Assembly: GCF_003952185.1 (NCBI RefSeq)
Contig: NZ_RXFS01000016.1
Coordinates: forward strand, 1-64,000
Reading direction: 5' to 3'
DNA: 64,000 nucleotides
From: Variovorax sp. 679
Lineage (GTDB): Bacteria; Pseudomonadota; Gammaproteobacteria; Burkholderiales; Burkholderiaceae_C
The notes beneath the pieces were generated by a model. That model worked only from the letters and a program-made list of their open reading frames with translations. It was not told where the DNA came from and did no database searches. Each line of letters opens with the position of its first letter. The stretch's first letter is position 1. Position numbers and translations under genes: made by a program. This document shows, piece after piece, positions 48,860 to 58,820 of this stretch.

Positions 48860-49267
48860 ATGACTCGCGTAGCAAAGGTCGAGGCGGTCCCAGTACCTAC
48901 CGCATTCGATGGCCGCGGCGCTTGGGAGATCGTGCGCATCGACTACGCGCCGCATCAACTCACAGTCGTCGCCCAGGACGCAAAAAGGGAGACGTCGATC
49001 TGTGCAAGGTTCGACGGCGTCGTGGCCTACCGGGTCATGGATGAGCGCGATCTGGGCGAATACTGGCCGGCCTGCTCCTTGCCGGACGTCTGGGTGTTCT
49101 TGATTCAATCGGGTGGGTGGTTGGCACAGGAGTTGGTGCGTCCCGACAGCTGCATCGGATTGTTCTATGGCGATGTCCGTGAATATCTCGTTGCCGGATG
49201 CACCGATTGCGTCTCCGTGCTTTGTACCGGCGCGCTGCGGGTCGAGTTGGAGTGCGGCAATAGCTAA
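48860..49267 (+). CDS. orphan protein of unknown function
   Basis: 135-residue soluble protein starting 13 bp after the lipoprotein gene. Its base composition is lower in GC than its neighbours. It has eight or so acidic residues in the middle (DERDLGEYW), five Cys residues in the C-terminal half (SCIGLFYG, GCTDCVSVLC), and a generally alpha/beta look with WVFLIQSGGWLAQE. It resembles small immunity-type proteins in size and composition, but no toxin gene is adjacent. Its last codon overlaps the end of the convergent membrane protein gene. I do not recognise the family. Confidence 0.6.
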   Translation: MTRVAKVEAVPVPTAFDGRGAWEIVRIDYAPHQLTVVAQDAKRETSICARFDGVVAYRVMDERDLGEYWPACSLPDVWVFLIQSGGWLAQELVRPDSCIGLFYGDVREYLVAGCTDCVSVLCTGALRVELECGNS

Positions 49268-49722
49268 CCGGCTCGCCCGACGGTCGCCACGCCGAACACG
49301 ATCACGCCCAGCGCCAGGTTCACCGTCACCAGCTTGCGCACCGTGTTCAGCCGCGCGGCCGCCACCGGCCAAGCGCTTTCGTCCACCGCGCGGCGCATGG
49401 CCCTGAACACCGAGGCGCGGATGTAGACGTAGATGGCGAGCATCACGATCGCGATGCTCATCATCGCCTCGATGCGCCAGTGCAGGCCGCGGAAGCCGCC
49501 GGCCGCGAGGATCATCGTCACGCCGGTCACGAACAGCAGCGTGACCGACGCGTCCACCCCCACGAAGAAGCGCCGAAGCGTCGCGGCCATCATGCGCAGG
49601 CGCAGCGGCGGCTCCAGCGTGGCGACGGCCGAGGGGCGCACCGCGAAGTGCATGGTCGCCATGCCGCCGACCCAGAAGGCGGCGCAGAGCAGGTGGATGA
49701 AGAGCGGGATGACGTACGACAT
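49264..49722 (-). CDS. CopD-like integral membrane protein
   Basis: 152-residue membrane protein with four hydrophobic helices (about residues 3-22, 55-75, 85-105 and 130-148). The first contains the His in IHLLCAAFWVGGMATMHFAVRP, typical of CopD/YkoY-type membrane proteins. These are tied to copper uptake or haem-linked electron transfer in some bacteria; here no copper genes are adjacent. It lies 35 bp upstream of the convergent orphan gene and 47 bp from the LysR gene end on the same strand. Confidence 0.75.
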   Translation of the reverse strand: MSYVIPLFIHLLCAAFWVGGMATMHFAVRPSAVATLEPPLRLRMMAATLRRFFVGVDASVTLLFVTGVTMILAAGGFRGLHWRIEAMMSIAIVMLAIYVYIRASVFRAMRRAVDESAWPVAAARLNTVRKLVTVNLALGVIVFGVATVGRAG

Positions 49723-49769
49723 GGGGCCCGATCAGAACACCGAAAGGGCGCGCCGCGCAATGTCGCGCC

Positions 49770-50687
49770 TCATGCGGCGGCATGCCGCCGCATGTCGGCC
49801 ACCACGCAGCGCAGCAGTTCGGCCGCGGCCGGCGACAGCATGCGGCCGTGCCGCGACACGATGTGCGAGCGCCCCTGCGACAGCAGCGGGTTCTTCATCG
49901 GCAGCTCGACCAGCTCGGGGTTGGTGGCGCTCGGCGTGAGCGAGATGCGCGTGCCCAGCGCATAACCCAGCCCGGCCGACACGAAATGGCCAAGCGCGCT
50001 GAACGAGGTGGTGGTCAGCAGCGAGGGCAGGCGCACGCCCTCGCTGATCTCGGCGGCCTCGATGTGCTGGCGCACGCCGAAGTTGCGGTGCAGCGTGGCG
50101 CCCGCGTAGGGCAGCAGGTCGTTCAGCTTCAGCGGCCGGCCCAGTTGCGCGAGCGGGTGCGAGGCCAGCACCAGCGCCTGGATCGGCTGCGAGTGCGACT
50201 GGTGCGACGTGAGCCGCTCGTCCTTGGGCGGCTGGAACAGCATGCCGATGTGGGCGCGTTCCTCGACCACGCGCTGCACGATCTCGTCGGTGCTCGCCAC
50301 GTCGAGGTCGATGGTGATCTTCGGGTGCGTGGTCATGAAGTCGCGCAGGCTGTGGCGCATGAGCCAGTCGACGTATCCCTCGCCGGCCACGATGTCGATG
50401 TGGCCGCGCTCGATCTTGCGGATGCCGTCCATCTGCGCCATCAGGTGCTGCTTCTGGCTGTTCTGGCGCCGCACGTAGCCCGCCAGCATCTGGCCCGCGT
50501 CGGTGGGCACCACGCCGCGTCCGTGGCGCTCCAGCAGCGGCAGGCCGCACTCCTGCTCGAGGATGCCGATGGCGCGGCTCACGGCCGAGGGGTCCATGTC
50601 GAGCACCTCGGCGGCGCCGCGCACGGAGCCGCTGTCGAGCACCTGCATGAAGTAGCGCACGCGGCGCGTGTCGAGCCTGTCGTCCAT
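49770..50687 (-). CDS. LysR family transcriptional regulator
   Basis: 305-residue LysR protein with the helix-turn-helix RYFMQVLDSGSVRGAAEVLDMDPSAVSRAIGILEQECG and a type-2 periplasmic-binding effector domain. It is divergent from a DUF3100 membrane protein and an M20 amidohydrolase with a 126-bp shared region. It probably activates that operon when the N-acyl or amide substrate is present. The start at 50687 yields the canonical N terminus MDDRLDTRRVRYFMQ. Confidence 0.9.
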   Translation of the reverse strand: MDDRLDTRRVRYFMQVLDSGSVRGAAEVLDMDPSAVSRAIGILEQECGLPLLERHGRGVVPTDAGQMLAGYVRRQNSQKQHLMAQMDGIRKIERGHIDIVAGEGYVDWLMRHSLRDFMTTHPKITIDLDVASTDEIVQRVVEERAHIGMLFQPPKDERLTSHQSHSQPIQALVLASHPLAQLGRPLKLNDLLPYAGATLHRNFGVRQHIEAAEISEGVRLPSLLTTTSFSALGHFVSAGLGYALGTRISLTPSATNPELVELPMKNPLLSQGRSHIVSRHGRMLSPAAAELLRCVVADMRRHAAA

Positions 50688-50813
50688 GGCCCGGTCTCCT
50701 GAGTGTTGCATTGAATGCAACGAATATGTCGATTCACGGCCATTGATGCAATAGGCCCGCACCCTGACACTCGCCGGTACCCCGCAGGTACTGCGCCACA
50801 AGATGCCCCACCG

Positions 50814-52154
50814 ATGACATCCGCCGCCTCCACCACGCTCGCTGCCGTCGCTCCTTCCTCGGCTTCCGGAAAACTCCGGCTCGCGCTCGTCACATTGGCC
50901 ATCGTGGCCGCAGCCGAACTGATCGGGCCGGTGCAGTTCAGCGTCGGGCCCGGCAAGGTGGCGCTGCTGCCGATGCTGTGGGCGCTGCTGATCGCGGCCG
51001 CATGGGGCATCGCGCATCGTCGCGTGCCGGGCGTGGTGCGCGTGGCGACCGCCGAGCAGTCGTTCGCCGGCGGCCTGCTGAACGCGGGCCTGCTGCTCTT
51101 CGTGGTGAAGCTGGGTCTTACGGTCGGCGCCGCGCTGCCGCAGGTCAAGCAGGCCGGCTGGGCGCTGCTGTTCCAGGAGTTCGGCCATGCGCTCGGCACC
51201 CTGGCGCTGGGCCTGCCGCTGGCGCTGCTGCTGGGCATCAAGCGCGAGGCGGTGGGCGCCACCTTCTCGGTGGGCCGCGAGGGCAACCTCGTGATCATCG
51301 GAGAGAAGTACGGCATGGCTTCACCCGAGGGCCGTGGCGTGCTGGCCGAGTACATCACCGGCACGGTGCTGGGCGCGCTCTTCATTGCGGTGCTGGCGGG
51401 CTTCGTCGCCAGCCTGCATATCTTCGATCCGCGCTCGCTGGCCATGGGCGCCGGCGTGGGCTCGGGCAGCCTGATGGCGGCGGCGCTGGGCGCCATCGCC
51501 GCGCAGCAGCCGGCCGAGATGCTGCCGCAGCTCACCGCGATTGCCGCCGCGTCGAACCTGCTGACCACCGTGGCGGGCTTCTACTTCACGCTGTTCCTGT
51601 CGCTGCCGCTGTGCTCGTGGCTCTACGGCAAGCTGGAGCCGGTGCTGGGCCGCTTCTCGAAGCGCGGTGCGCAGGATGCCGGCACCGGTGCCGTCTCGCA
51701 GGTCAGCGTCGCGCATGGCGGCGCCCTGCCGTTGCGCGACACGCTCATCGCCTGGGCGGTGGTGGGCGGCGGCGTGCTCATCGGCAATTCGCTGACCTAC
51801 AAGGTGCCGATGCTGGTGTCGCTCGAAGGCATGGCCGCGGTGGTGGCGATTGCGCTGATCGTCGAAGGCATCAAGCGCCTCGTGCCGCGCCTGCCGATGG
51901 TGCTGGTGCTGTCGGTGGTCGCCACGCTGGCCGGCATTCCGGGGCTGTTTCCGTTCTCCGACGCGCTCATCGCCATCACAGCCAAGCTCAACTTCCTGGC
52001 CTTCACCACGCCGGTGCTCGCGCTGGCCGGCTTCTCGGTCGCGAAGGACCTGCCGGTGTTCCGCCAGCTGGGCTGGCGCATCGTGGTGGTGTCGCTGACG
52101 GCCACCGCCGGCACCTTCCTCGGCGCGACCGTGATCGCCGAATTCTTCCACTGA
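50814..52154 (+). CDS. DUF3100 integral membrane protein, candidate transporter
   Basis: 446-residue membrane protein with about 11-12 hydrophobic helices. A glycine-rich half-repeat near GVGSGSLMAAALGAIAAQQPAE and the motif FSVGREGNLVIIGEKYG are conserved in the family as I remember it. It overlaps no gene but lies 28 bp before the M20 amidohydrolase gene and is controlled from a shared divergent region with LysR. A permease for the amidohydrolase substrate (for example an N-acylated amino acid such as hippurate) is likely by context. Its biochemical role appears uncharacterised. Confidence 0.8.
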   Translation: MTSAASTTLAAVAPSSASGKLRLALVTLAIVAAAELIGPVQFSVGPGKVALLPMLWALLIAAAWGIAHRRVPGVVRVATAEQSFAGGLLNAGLLLFVVKLGLTVGAALPQVKQAGWALLFQEFGHALGTLALGLPLALLLGIKREAVGATFSVGREGNLVIIGEKYGMASPEGRGVLAEYITGTVLGALFIAVLAGFVASLHIFDPRSLAMGAGVGSGSLMAAALGAIAAQQPAEMLPQLTAIAAASNLLTTVAGFYFTLFLSLPLCSWLYGKLEPVLGRFSKRGAQDAGTGAVSQVSVAHGGALPLRDTLIAWAVVGGGVLIGNSLTYKVPMLVSLEGMAAVVAIALIVEGIKRLVPRLPMVLVLSVVATLAGIPGLFPFSDALIAITAKLNFLAFTTPVLALAGFSVAKDLPVFRQLGWRIVVVSLTATAGTFLGATVIAEFFH

Positions 52155-52182
52155 CCCCGTCCCACGAGAGAACCCCAAAGCC

Positions 52183-53352
52183 ATGTACCGCGACCCCGAA
52201 ATCGCCGAAGACACCCGCGCCCGCATGCTGAGCTGGCGCCGCGACATCCACGCCAACCCCGAGACCGCCTTCGAGGAGCACCGCACCGCCAACGTCGTCG
52301 CCAACGCGCTGATGCTGATGGGCCTGCCCGTGCATCGCGGCCTGGCCGGCACCGGCGTGGTCGGCACGCTGAAGAACGGCGAGGGCCCGGGCATCGCGCT
52401 GCGCGCCGACCTCGACGCGCTGAACATGCAGGAGCTGGGCACGCAGCCGCACGCCTCGAGGTGCGCCGGCAAGATGCACGCCTGCGGCCACGACGGCCAC
52501 ACGGCCATGCTGCTGGGCGCGGCCGAGCACCTGTCGCGTCACAAGCCTTTCAAGGGCACGGTGCATTTCGTGTTCCAGCCCGCCGAGGAAAACGAGGGCG
52601 GCGGCCGCGTGATGGTCGACGAGGGCCTGTTCGAGCAGTTCCCGGCCGACGCCGTTTACGGCATGCACAACTTCCCGAGCCTGCCGCGCGGCCGGTTCGC
52701 GATCCGCAAGGGCACGATGACGGCCTTCCTCGACACCTTCGAGATCGTCGTCACCGGCAAGGGCAGCCACGGCGCGATGCCCGAGACCGGCATCGACTCG
52801 GTGGTGGTCTCGGCCCAGCTGGTCAATGCGCTGCAGACCATCGTGAGCCGCCGCACCGGCGCCACCGACTCGGCCGTGGTGAGCGTCACGCAGATCCACG
52901 GCGGCGACACCTGGAACGTGATTCCCGAAACCGTGGTGCTGCGCGGCACCGTGCGCACGCTCGACCCCGCGATCCAGGACAAGACCCAGGCCGCCATGCA
53001 GCAGATCTGCGACGGCGTGGCCGCCACGCACGGCGCGAAGGTGGCGCTCGACTACCGCCGCGGCTACCCCGGCGTGGTCAACACGCCCGCCGAGACCGAT
53101 GCCGCCATCGCCGCGGCCGCCAGCCTGGTGGAGCTCGCGCAGGTGCACACCGACATCCCGCCCGCCATGGGCTCGGAAGACTTCGCGTTCATGCTGCAGA
53201 AGCGCCCGGGCGCCTACATCGGCATCGGCGCGGGCGAGGGCCCGAACGACCCGAACGTGCACAACCCGTACTACGACTTCAACGACAACATCCTGCCGCT
53301 GGGCGCGGCCTATTGGGTGGCACTGGTCAAACAGCAGCTTCCGGCCGCATGA
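52183..53352 (+). CDS. M20 family amidohydrolase (hippurate hydrolase/aminoacylase-like)
   Basis: 389-residue zinc amidohydrolase. The metal-binding core is visible as HACGHDGH at residues 99-106 and AEENEGGG around 134-141 (Glu135 or Glu136 catalytic). The second domain follows at TFEIVVTGKGSHGAMPETGIDSV, and the late metal His region is in YDFNDNILPLG. The family cleaves N-acyl amino acids, hippurate or IAA conjugates. It follows the DUF3100 gene and precedes L-serine dehydratase with 7 bp. The exact amide is unknown. Confidence 0.9.
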   Translation: MYRDPEIAEDTRARMLSWRRDIHANPETAFEEHRTANVVANALMLMGLPVHRGLAGTGVVGTLKNGEGPGIALRADLDALNMQELGTQPHASRCAGKMHACGHDGHTAMLLGAAEHLSRHKPFKGTVHFVFQPAEENEGGGRVMVDEGLFEQFPADAVYGMHNFPSLPRGRFAIRKGTMTAFLDTFEIVVTGKGSHGAMPETGIDSVVVSAQLVNALQTIVSRRTGATDSAVVSVTQIHGGDTWNVIPETVVLRGTVRTLDPAIQDKTQAAMQQICDGVAATHGAKVALDYRRGYPGVVNTPAETDAAIAAAASLVELAQVHTDIPPAMGSEDFAFMLQKRPGAYIGIGAGEGPNDPNVHNPYYDFNDNILPLGAAYWVALVKQQLPAA

Positions 53353-53359
53353 TGCGCTG

Positions 53360-54742
<1,383 letters not shown>

Positions 54743-54764
54743 GCGCCCTCAGGTCGCGCCGGGC

Positions 54765-55379
54765 TCAGGGCACGAACATGTCCCACGGCCCCTTGCCTGC
54801 GGGTAGCCGGGGTCGCGCGGAGAGCGAAGCCAGCGGCTCGCCGGCCTCGTAGCGCGCGGCCAGCTCGACGGGGTCGAACACCACGCCCATGAAGTTCTCG
54901 GCGTAGGCGCCGCCCGCGAAGAAGCCGTCGACTTCCTCGGCCGTCTCGAACACGTCGTGCTGCAGCTCCAGCCGGTGGCCGTCGGGGTCGCGGTAGTACA
55001 TCGAGATCGTCGGCCCGTGGTTGATGCACCAGTAGGGCAGGATGCCGTGGGCCGCCAGCCGCCGGTGGTTGGCCAGCAGCTCGCCGAGCGAGCCGTAGGT
55101 GAAGGCGATGTGCTCCAGCCCCGTGCTCGCGTCGGCCTCGTGCTTCAGCCCCGGCGGCGCGATCAGGCCGACGCGGTGGTGTTCGTCGTCGTAGCTCAGG
55201 AAGCACAGCATTGCGTTCTCGAAGGCCACGCGGGCCTGCAGCACTTCCAGGTACCAGTCGCGCGAGCGCTCGAGCTCGCCCACGCGCAGCACCACGTGCG
55301 CGAGCTTGACGGGGCGCAGCGCGGTGCGGGCGAAGTCGGGCAGGGGCCGGCGCGCGGGCAACGCGATTTCGTCGTTCAT
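54765..55379 (-). CDS. VOC family extradiol-dioxygenase-like protein
   Basis: 204-residue protein of the glyoxalase/extradiol dioxygenase superfamily. Metal ligands are probably the His of LRPVKLAHVVLRVGELE, the His of GLEHIAFTYGS and the Glu of HRLELQHD (DPDGHRLELQ). One VOC module pair, shorter than typical catechol 2,3-dioxygenases. It lies 35 bp downstream of an FAA-hydrolase gene, which suggests a meta-cleavage-like catabolic pair. It is convergent with L-serine dehydratase. The ring substrate is unknown. Confidence 0.85.
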   Translation of the reverse strand: MNDEIALPARRPLPDFARTALRPVKLAHVVLRVGELERSRDWYLEVLQARVAFENAMLCFLSYDDEHHRVGLIAPPGLKHEADASTGLEHIAFTYGSLGELLANHRRLAAHGILPYWCINHGPTISMYYRDPDGHRLELQHDVFETAEEVDGFFAGGAYAENFMGVVFDPVELAARYEAGEPLASLSARPRLPAGKGPWDMFVP

Positions 55380-55414
55380 GGGTGTCTCCTTTTCTTCTTC
55401 GAATGGCGGTGCGT

Positions 55415-56287
55415 TCAGGTGGCGTCGGGCTCGGCCATCACGCGGTTCTCGATGCGGCCGATGCCCTCGATCTCCACGCGCACCACGTCGCCCGGAACCA
55501 GGTAGCGCGGCGGGTCCATCAGGCCGCCGACGCCGGCGGGGCTGCCGGTGCTCAGCACGTCGCCCGGCTCCAGCGTGAAGGCGGTGCTCAGCTCGACCAG
55601 CATGGCCTCGATGCGGTGGATCATCTGCGCCGTGTTGCCGTCCTGCCGCAGCTCGCCGTTGACCCAGGTGCGCAGTCGCAGCGCGTGCGGATCGGCGATC
55701 TCGTCGCGCGTCACCAGCCAGGGGCCGAAGGGCCCGTGCGTGTCGAAGGACTTGCCCAGCGTGTGCGTCGGCGCGCGCATCTGCCAGTCGCGCACGCTCA
55801 TGTCGTTCACGACCACGTAGCCGGCCACCATGGCCATTGCGTCCTCGGCGCGAACATGGCGGCAGCGCCGGCCGATCACCACGCCCAGCTCGCCCTCGTA
55901 GTCGAACTGGTCGGACACGCGGGGCTTGTGCACCGCGTCGAAGGGGCCGGTCACGCACGAGACCTGCTTGTTGAACCATACCTGCCCCGGCGGCCGCGTC
56001 AGGCCGAGCTTCGCGGCTTCCTCGAGGTGCGAGGCGTAGTTGCCGCCGAGCCCGAGGAACTTGCGCGGCGCGGGAATCGGCGCGGCCAGCCGCACCTCGG
56101 ACAAGGCCAGGCGCGGCGCATCGGCCAGCGCTGCGTGCAGCCAGGCCATGCCTTCGTCGCCGCGCGCGAGCAGTTCGAGCAGCCCCGCCGGCGCGCCGGG
56201 CTGCGCGCTCAGGTCGGCGATTTCATCGTCGTTTCGGACCACGCCGAAGCGAAGCGTGTCTCGATGGTGGAAGCTGGCGAGTTTCAT
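55415..56287 (-). CDS. fumarylacetoacetate hydrolase (FAA) family protein
   Basis: 290-residue hydrolase/decarboxylase of the short FAA family. Metal ligands are Glu131 and Glu133 (DYEGELGVVIG) and the Asp in VVVNDMSVRDWQ. KSFDTHGPFGPWLVTRDEIADP and LSTGSPAGVGGLMDPPRYL are typical. Members act on oxalomeconate-, acylpyruvate- or 2-hydroxyhepta-2,4-diene-dioate-type ring-cleavage products. Together with the VOC gene it resembles a small meta-cleavage unit. It is divergent from a LysR regulator; the shared region has an inverted repeat. Confidence 0.9.
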   Translation of the reverse strand: MKLASFHHRDTLRFGVVRNDDEIADLSAQPGAPAGLLELLARGDEGMAWLHAALADAPRLALSEVRLAAPIPAPRKFLGLGGNYASHLEEAAKLGLTRPPGQVWFNKQVSCVTGPFDAVHKPRVSDQFDYEGELGVVIGRRCRHVRAEDAMAMVAGYVVVNDMSVRDWQMRAPTHTLGKSFDTHGPFGPWLVTRDEIADPHALRLRTWVNGELRQDGNTAQMIHRIEAMLVELSTAFTLEPGDVLSTGSPAGVGGLMDPPRYLVPGDVVRVEIEGIGRIENRVMAEPDAT

Positions 56288-56341
56288 GGCGTGTGCGCGG
56301 GCAGGTGGTTGACCGGGAGGTGTCCGATCGATGATGCTGGT

Positions 56342-56385
56342 GGAACGAACGCGGAGCAATTCGCCATAAGAGAACGGATCGTTCC
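56342..56385. promoter_or_regulatory. inverted repeat in the FAA-hydrolase/LysR divergent region
   Basis: GGAACGA (56342-56348) and TCGTTCC (56379-56385) are perfect 7-base arms separated by 30 bases, with further partial matches outside (GG...CC). Likely LysR binding or looping sites for control of the VOC/FAA operon. Confidence 0.4.
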
Positions 56386-56425
56386 TCCAGCAGAACGAAG
56401 AAGACCTAAAAAGACCGGAAGAGAC

Positions 56426-57343
56426 ATGGAAGACTTCAACGACCTCGCCCTTTTCGCCCATGTGGTCGAGCAGCAGGGCTTCAGTGCCGCGAGCCGGCAC
56501 CTGGGCATTCCAAAGTCGCGCCTGAGCCGGCGCGTGTCGCTCCTCGAGGAGCGCATCGGCGTGCGCCTGCTGCAGCGCAGTTCGCGACGGCTGCTGCTCA
56601 CGAGCGTCGGACGGCAGTTCTACGAGCGCTGCCAGGCGACCGTGGCGGCCGGCGAGGAAGCCTTCGACGTGGCTCGGCAGGCCACCGCGCAGCCGCAGGG
56701 CCTGCTGCGCGTGAGCTGCCCGTTCACGCTCGCGCAGTTCTGGCTCACGCCGCTGATCCCGTCCTTCATGCGCGCCTTTCCCGGCGTGCGGCTGCAGCTG
56801 GAGGTGAGCAACCGCCGCGTCGACCCGCTGCAGGAGAACATCGACGTGGTGCTGCGCGTGCGGCGCCCGCCCTTCGAGGATTCGAGCCTGGTCGCGCGCC
56901 CGCTGGGCAGCACCGTCGACGTGCTGCTTGCCAGCCCCGCGCTGGTGGAGCGGCTGGGCATGCCGCAGTCGCTCGCCGACCTGGCCGCGTGGCCCGTGCT
57001 GTCGCTGCCCGCGGAGAACGAGCGCTACCGCTGGGCACTGGAGCGCGGTGCCCAGTCGCATGATTTCGCCTTCACGCCGCACTTCGTGACCGACGACATG
57101 TTCGCGCTGAGGCACCTGGCGGAGCAGGGCATGGGGCTCGCGCTGCTGCCCGAGATCATGTGCCGCGATGCCCTTGCCGATGGCCGGCTGCTGCGCCTGT
57201 GCGGCGAGTGGGCCTGCGCGGCGAGCGAGATCCAGGCCGCCTTCGCCTCGCGCCGCGGCATGCTGCCGGCGGTGCGCGCCTTCATCGACCACCTGCTGCA
57301 AAACCCGCCGGGCGCTGCGGAACCGGGGGCCGGCGTATCCTGA
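56426..57343 (+). CDS. LysR family transcriptional regulator
   Basis: 305-residue LysR protein. The helix-turn-helix region is HVVEQQGFSAASRHLGIPKSRLSRRVSLLEERIG, followed by a standard effector domain and the LysR-typical LVARPLGSTVDVLLASPALVE. It is divergent from the FAA-hydrolase/VOC operon and probably regulates it. The chosen ATG at 56426 is preceded by GGAAGAG. An upstream in-frame extension over the divergent gene is a shadow. The PEP-mutase-family gene downstream lies 61 bp away. Confidence 0.9.
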   Translation: MEDFNDLALFAHVVEQQGFSAASRHLGIPKSRLSRRVSLLEERIGVRLLQRSSRRLLLTSVGRQFYERCQATVAAGEEAFDVARQATAQPQGLLRVSCPFTLAQFWLTPLIPSFMRAFPGVRLQLEVSNRRVDPLQENIDVVLRVRRPPFEDSSLVARPLGSTVDVLLASPALVERLGMPQSLADLAAWPVLSLPAENERYRWALERGAQSHDFAFTPHFVTDDMFALRHLAEQGMGLALLPEIMCRDALADGRLLRLCGEWACAASEIQAAFASRRGMLPAVRAFIDHLLQNPPGAAEPGAGVS

Positions 57344-57404
57344 CCGCCCTTCCTGCCGTCCTGTTTTCTCACCCACGCAACAAGAAAGAAAGCCGAACTC
57401 CGCC

Positions 57405-58232
57405 ATGACCCGCACCATCGCCGAAAAACGCGCCGACTTCCGCGCGCTCCATCAACAAGGCTGCTTCGTCATCCCGAACCCCTGGGACACGGGTAGCGCG
57501 CGCTTTCTCGAAGGGCTGGGATTCAAGGCGCTGGCCACCACCAGCTCGGGCTTCGCCTGGTCGCAGGGGCATGCGGACGGCGCGATGTCGCGCGAGCACA
57601 TTCTGGCGCACCTGCGCGAACTCGTGGAAGCGACCGACCTTCCGGTGAACGCCGACTTCGAGAACGGCTTCGCCGCCGACGCGCGCGGCGTGGCCGAGAG
57701 CGTGAGCCTCGCCATCGAGATGGGCGTGGCCGGCCTGTCCATCGAGGACTCGACGGGCAACGCCGCCGATCCGCTCTTTCCCATCGACGTGGCGGTCGAG
57801 CGCCTGCGCGCCGCGCGCAAGGCCATCGATGCATCGGGTGCAGACGTGCTGCTGGTCGGCCGCGCCGAGAACTTCTTCGTCGGCCGGCCCGACCTCGACG
57901 ACGCCATCGCGCGGCTCAAGGCCTATGCCAACGCGGGTGCCGATTGCCTCTACGCCCCCGGCATCAAGACCCGCGAGCAGATCGCCGCCGTGGTCGCCGC
58001 CGCGGGAGGCAAGCCGGTCAACCTGCTCGTGGGCGCGCCCAGCGAACTCACGATGAAGGACATCGCCGAACTCGGCGTGCGGCGCGTGAGCGTGGGCGGC
58101 GGCCTGGCGCGCGCGGCCTGGGGCGGCTTCATCCGCGCCGCGCGCACGCTGGCGGAGGGGCGCTTCGATGGTTTCGCCGACGCAGCACCGGGCGCCGAGC
58201 TCAACGCTTTCTTCAAGCCCTTCGCCGGCTGA
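57405..58232 (+). CDS. isocitrate lyase/PEP mutase family protein
   Basis: 275-residue TIM-barrel lyase of the isocitrate lyase/phosphoenolpyruvate mutase superfamily. The metal-binding segment reads NADFENGF at residues 82-89. The family's usual catalytic loop Cys (KKCGH-type) is not evident; instead SIEDSTGN and VGRAENFFVG are present. That points to a carboxyvinyl-carboxyphosphonate-type or oxaloacetate-hydrolase-like subgroup with unknown substrate. ATG at 57405 follows AAGAAAG at 12 bases. The gene downstream, a DNA glycosylase, starts within or just after its 3' end. Confidence 0.82.
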   Translation: MTRTIAEKRADFRALHQQGCFVIPNPWDTGSARFLEGLGFKALATTSSGFAWSQGHADGAMSREHILAHLRELVEATDLPVNADFENGFAADARGVAESVSLAIEMGVAGLSIEDSTGNAADPLFPIDVAVERLRAARKAIDASGADVLLVGRAENFFVGRPDLDDAIARLKAYANAGADCLYAPGIKTREQIAAVVAAAGGKPVNLLVGAPSELTMKDIAELGVRRVSVGGGLARAAWGGFIRAARTLAEGRFDGFADAAPGAELNAFFKPFAG

Positions 58233-58236
58233 GTCC

Positions 58237-58812
58237 GTGGAAGCGCTGCTGGCCGAGGTGCGCGCCTGCCGCGTGTGCGAGGCGCACCTGCCGCTGGGGC
58301 CGCGCCCCGTGGTGCAGGCCAGCACGAGCGCCAGGCTGCTGATCGTTGGGCAGGCGCCCAGCCTCACGGTGCACCAGACGGGCGTGCCATGGAACGACCG
58401 CAGCGGCGACCAGCTTCGCCGCTGGCTCGGCATCGACCGCACGGTGTTCTACGAAGCCGCGCGCGTGGCCATCGTGCCGATGGGCTACTGCTACCCGGGT
58501 CGCGGCAAGAGCGGCGACCTGCCGCCGCGCAGGGAGTGCGCCGAGCTCTGGCACGACAGGTTGTTCGCGCAGATGAAGCAGATCGAGCTGACGCTGCTCA
58601 TCGGCCAGTACGCGCAGCGCCACTTTCTGGGCAGGAAGGCGAACGCCGGTGTCACCGAGACCGTGCAGGCCTTCGCCGACTACGCGCCGCGCTTCATTCC
58701 GCTGCCGCATCCGTCGCCGCGCAACACGGGCTGGCTCAAGCACCATCCGTGGTTCGAGAGCGATGTGCTGCCGGTGCTGCGCGAGCGGGTGCGGGGCGCA
58801 TTGGCCCTGTAA
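58237..58812 (+). CDS. uracil-DNA glycosylase superfamily protein (family-4-like, iron-sulfur)
   Basis: 191 residues from GTG at 58237 (an in-frame ATG at 58168 would overlap the previous gene by 65 bp). The first Cys pair is CRVC; a second pair is spaced C-x15-C (GYCYP ... RRECAEL), matching the [4Fe-4S] ligands of UDGa-type family 4 enzymes. The first catalytic loop reads GQAPS (family: GEAPG) and the second reads HPSPRNTGW. It probably removes uracil or other damaged bases from DNA. The divergent GQAPS suggests altered specificity. It is not in an obvious repair operon. Confidence 0.85.
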   Translation: MEALLAEVRACRVCEAHLPLGPRPVVQASTSARLLIVGQAPSLTVHQTGVPWNDRSGDQLRRWLGIDRTVFYEAARVAIVPMGYCYPGRGKSGDLPPRRECAELWHDRLFAQMKQIELTLLIGQYAQRHFLGRKANAGVTETVQAFADYAPRFIPLPHPSPRNTGWLKHHPWFESDVLPVLRERVRGALAL

Positions 58813-58820
58813 GGAGCGCC

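Noticed and set aside
58168..58236. Upstream ATG for the DNA glycosylase
   Set aside because: It would add a low-complexity Ser-rich segment encoded inside the PEP-mutase-family gene; GTG at 58237 starts at the conserved domain. The choice remains uncertain.
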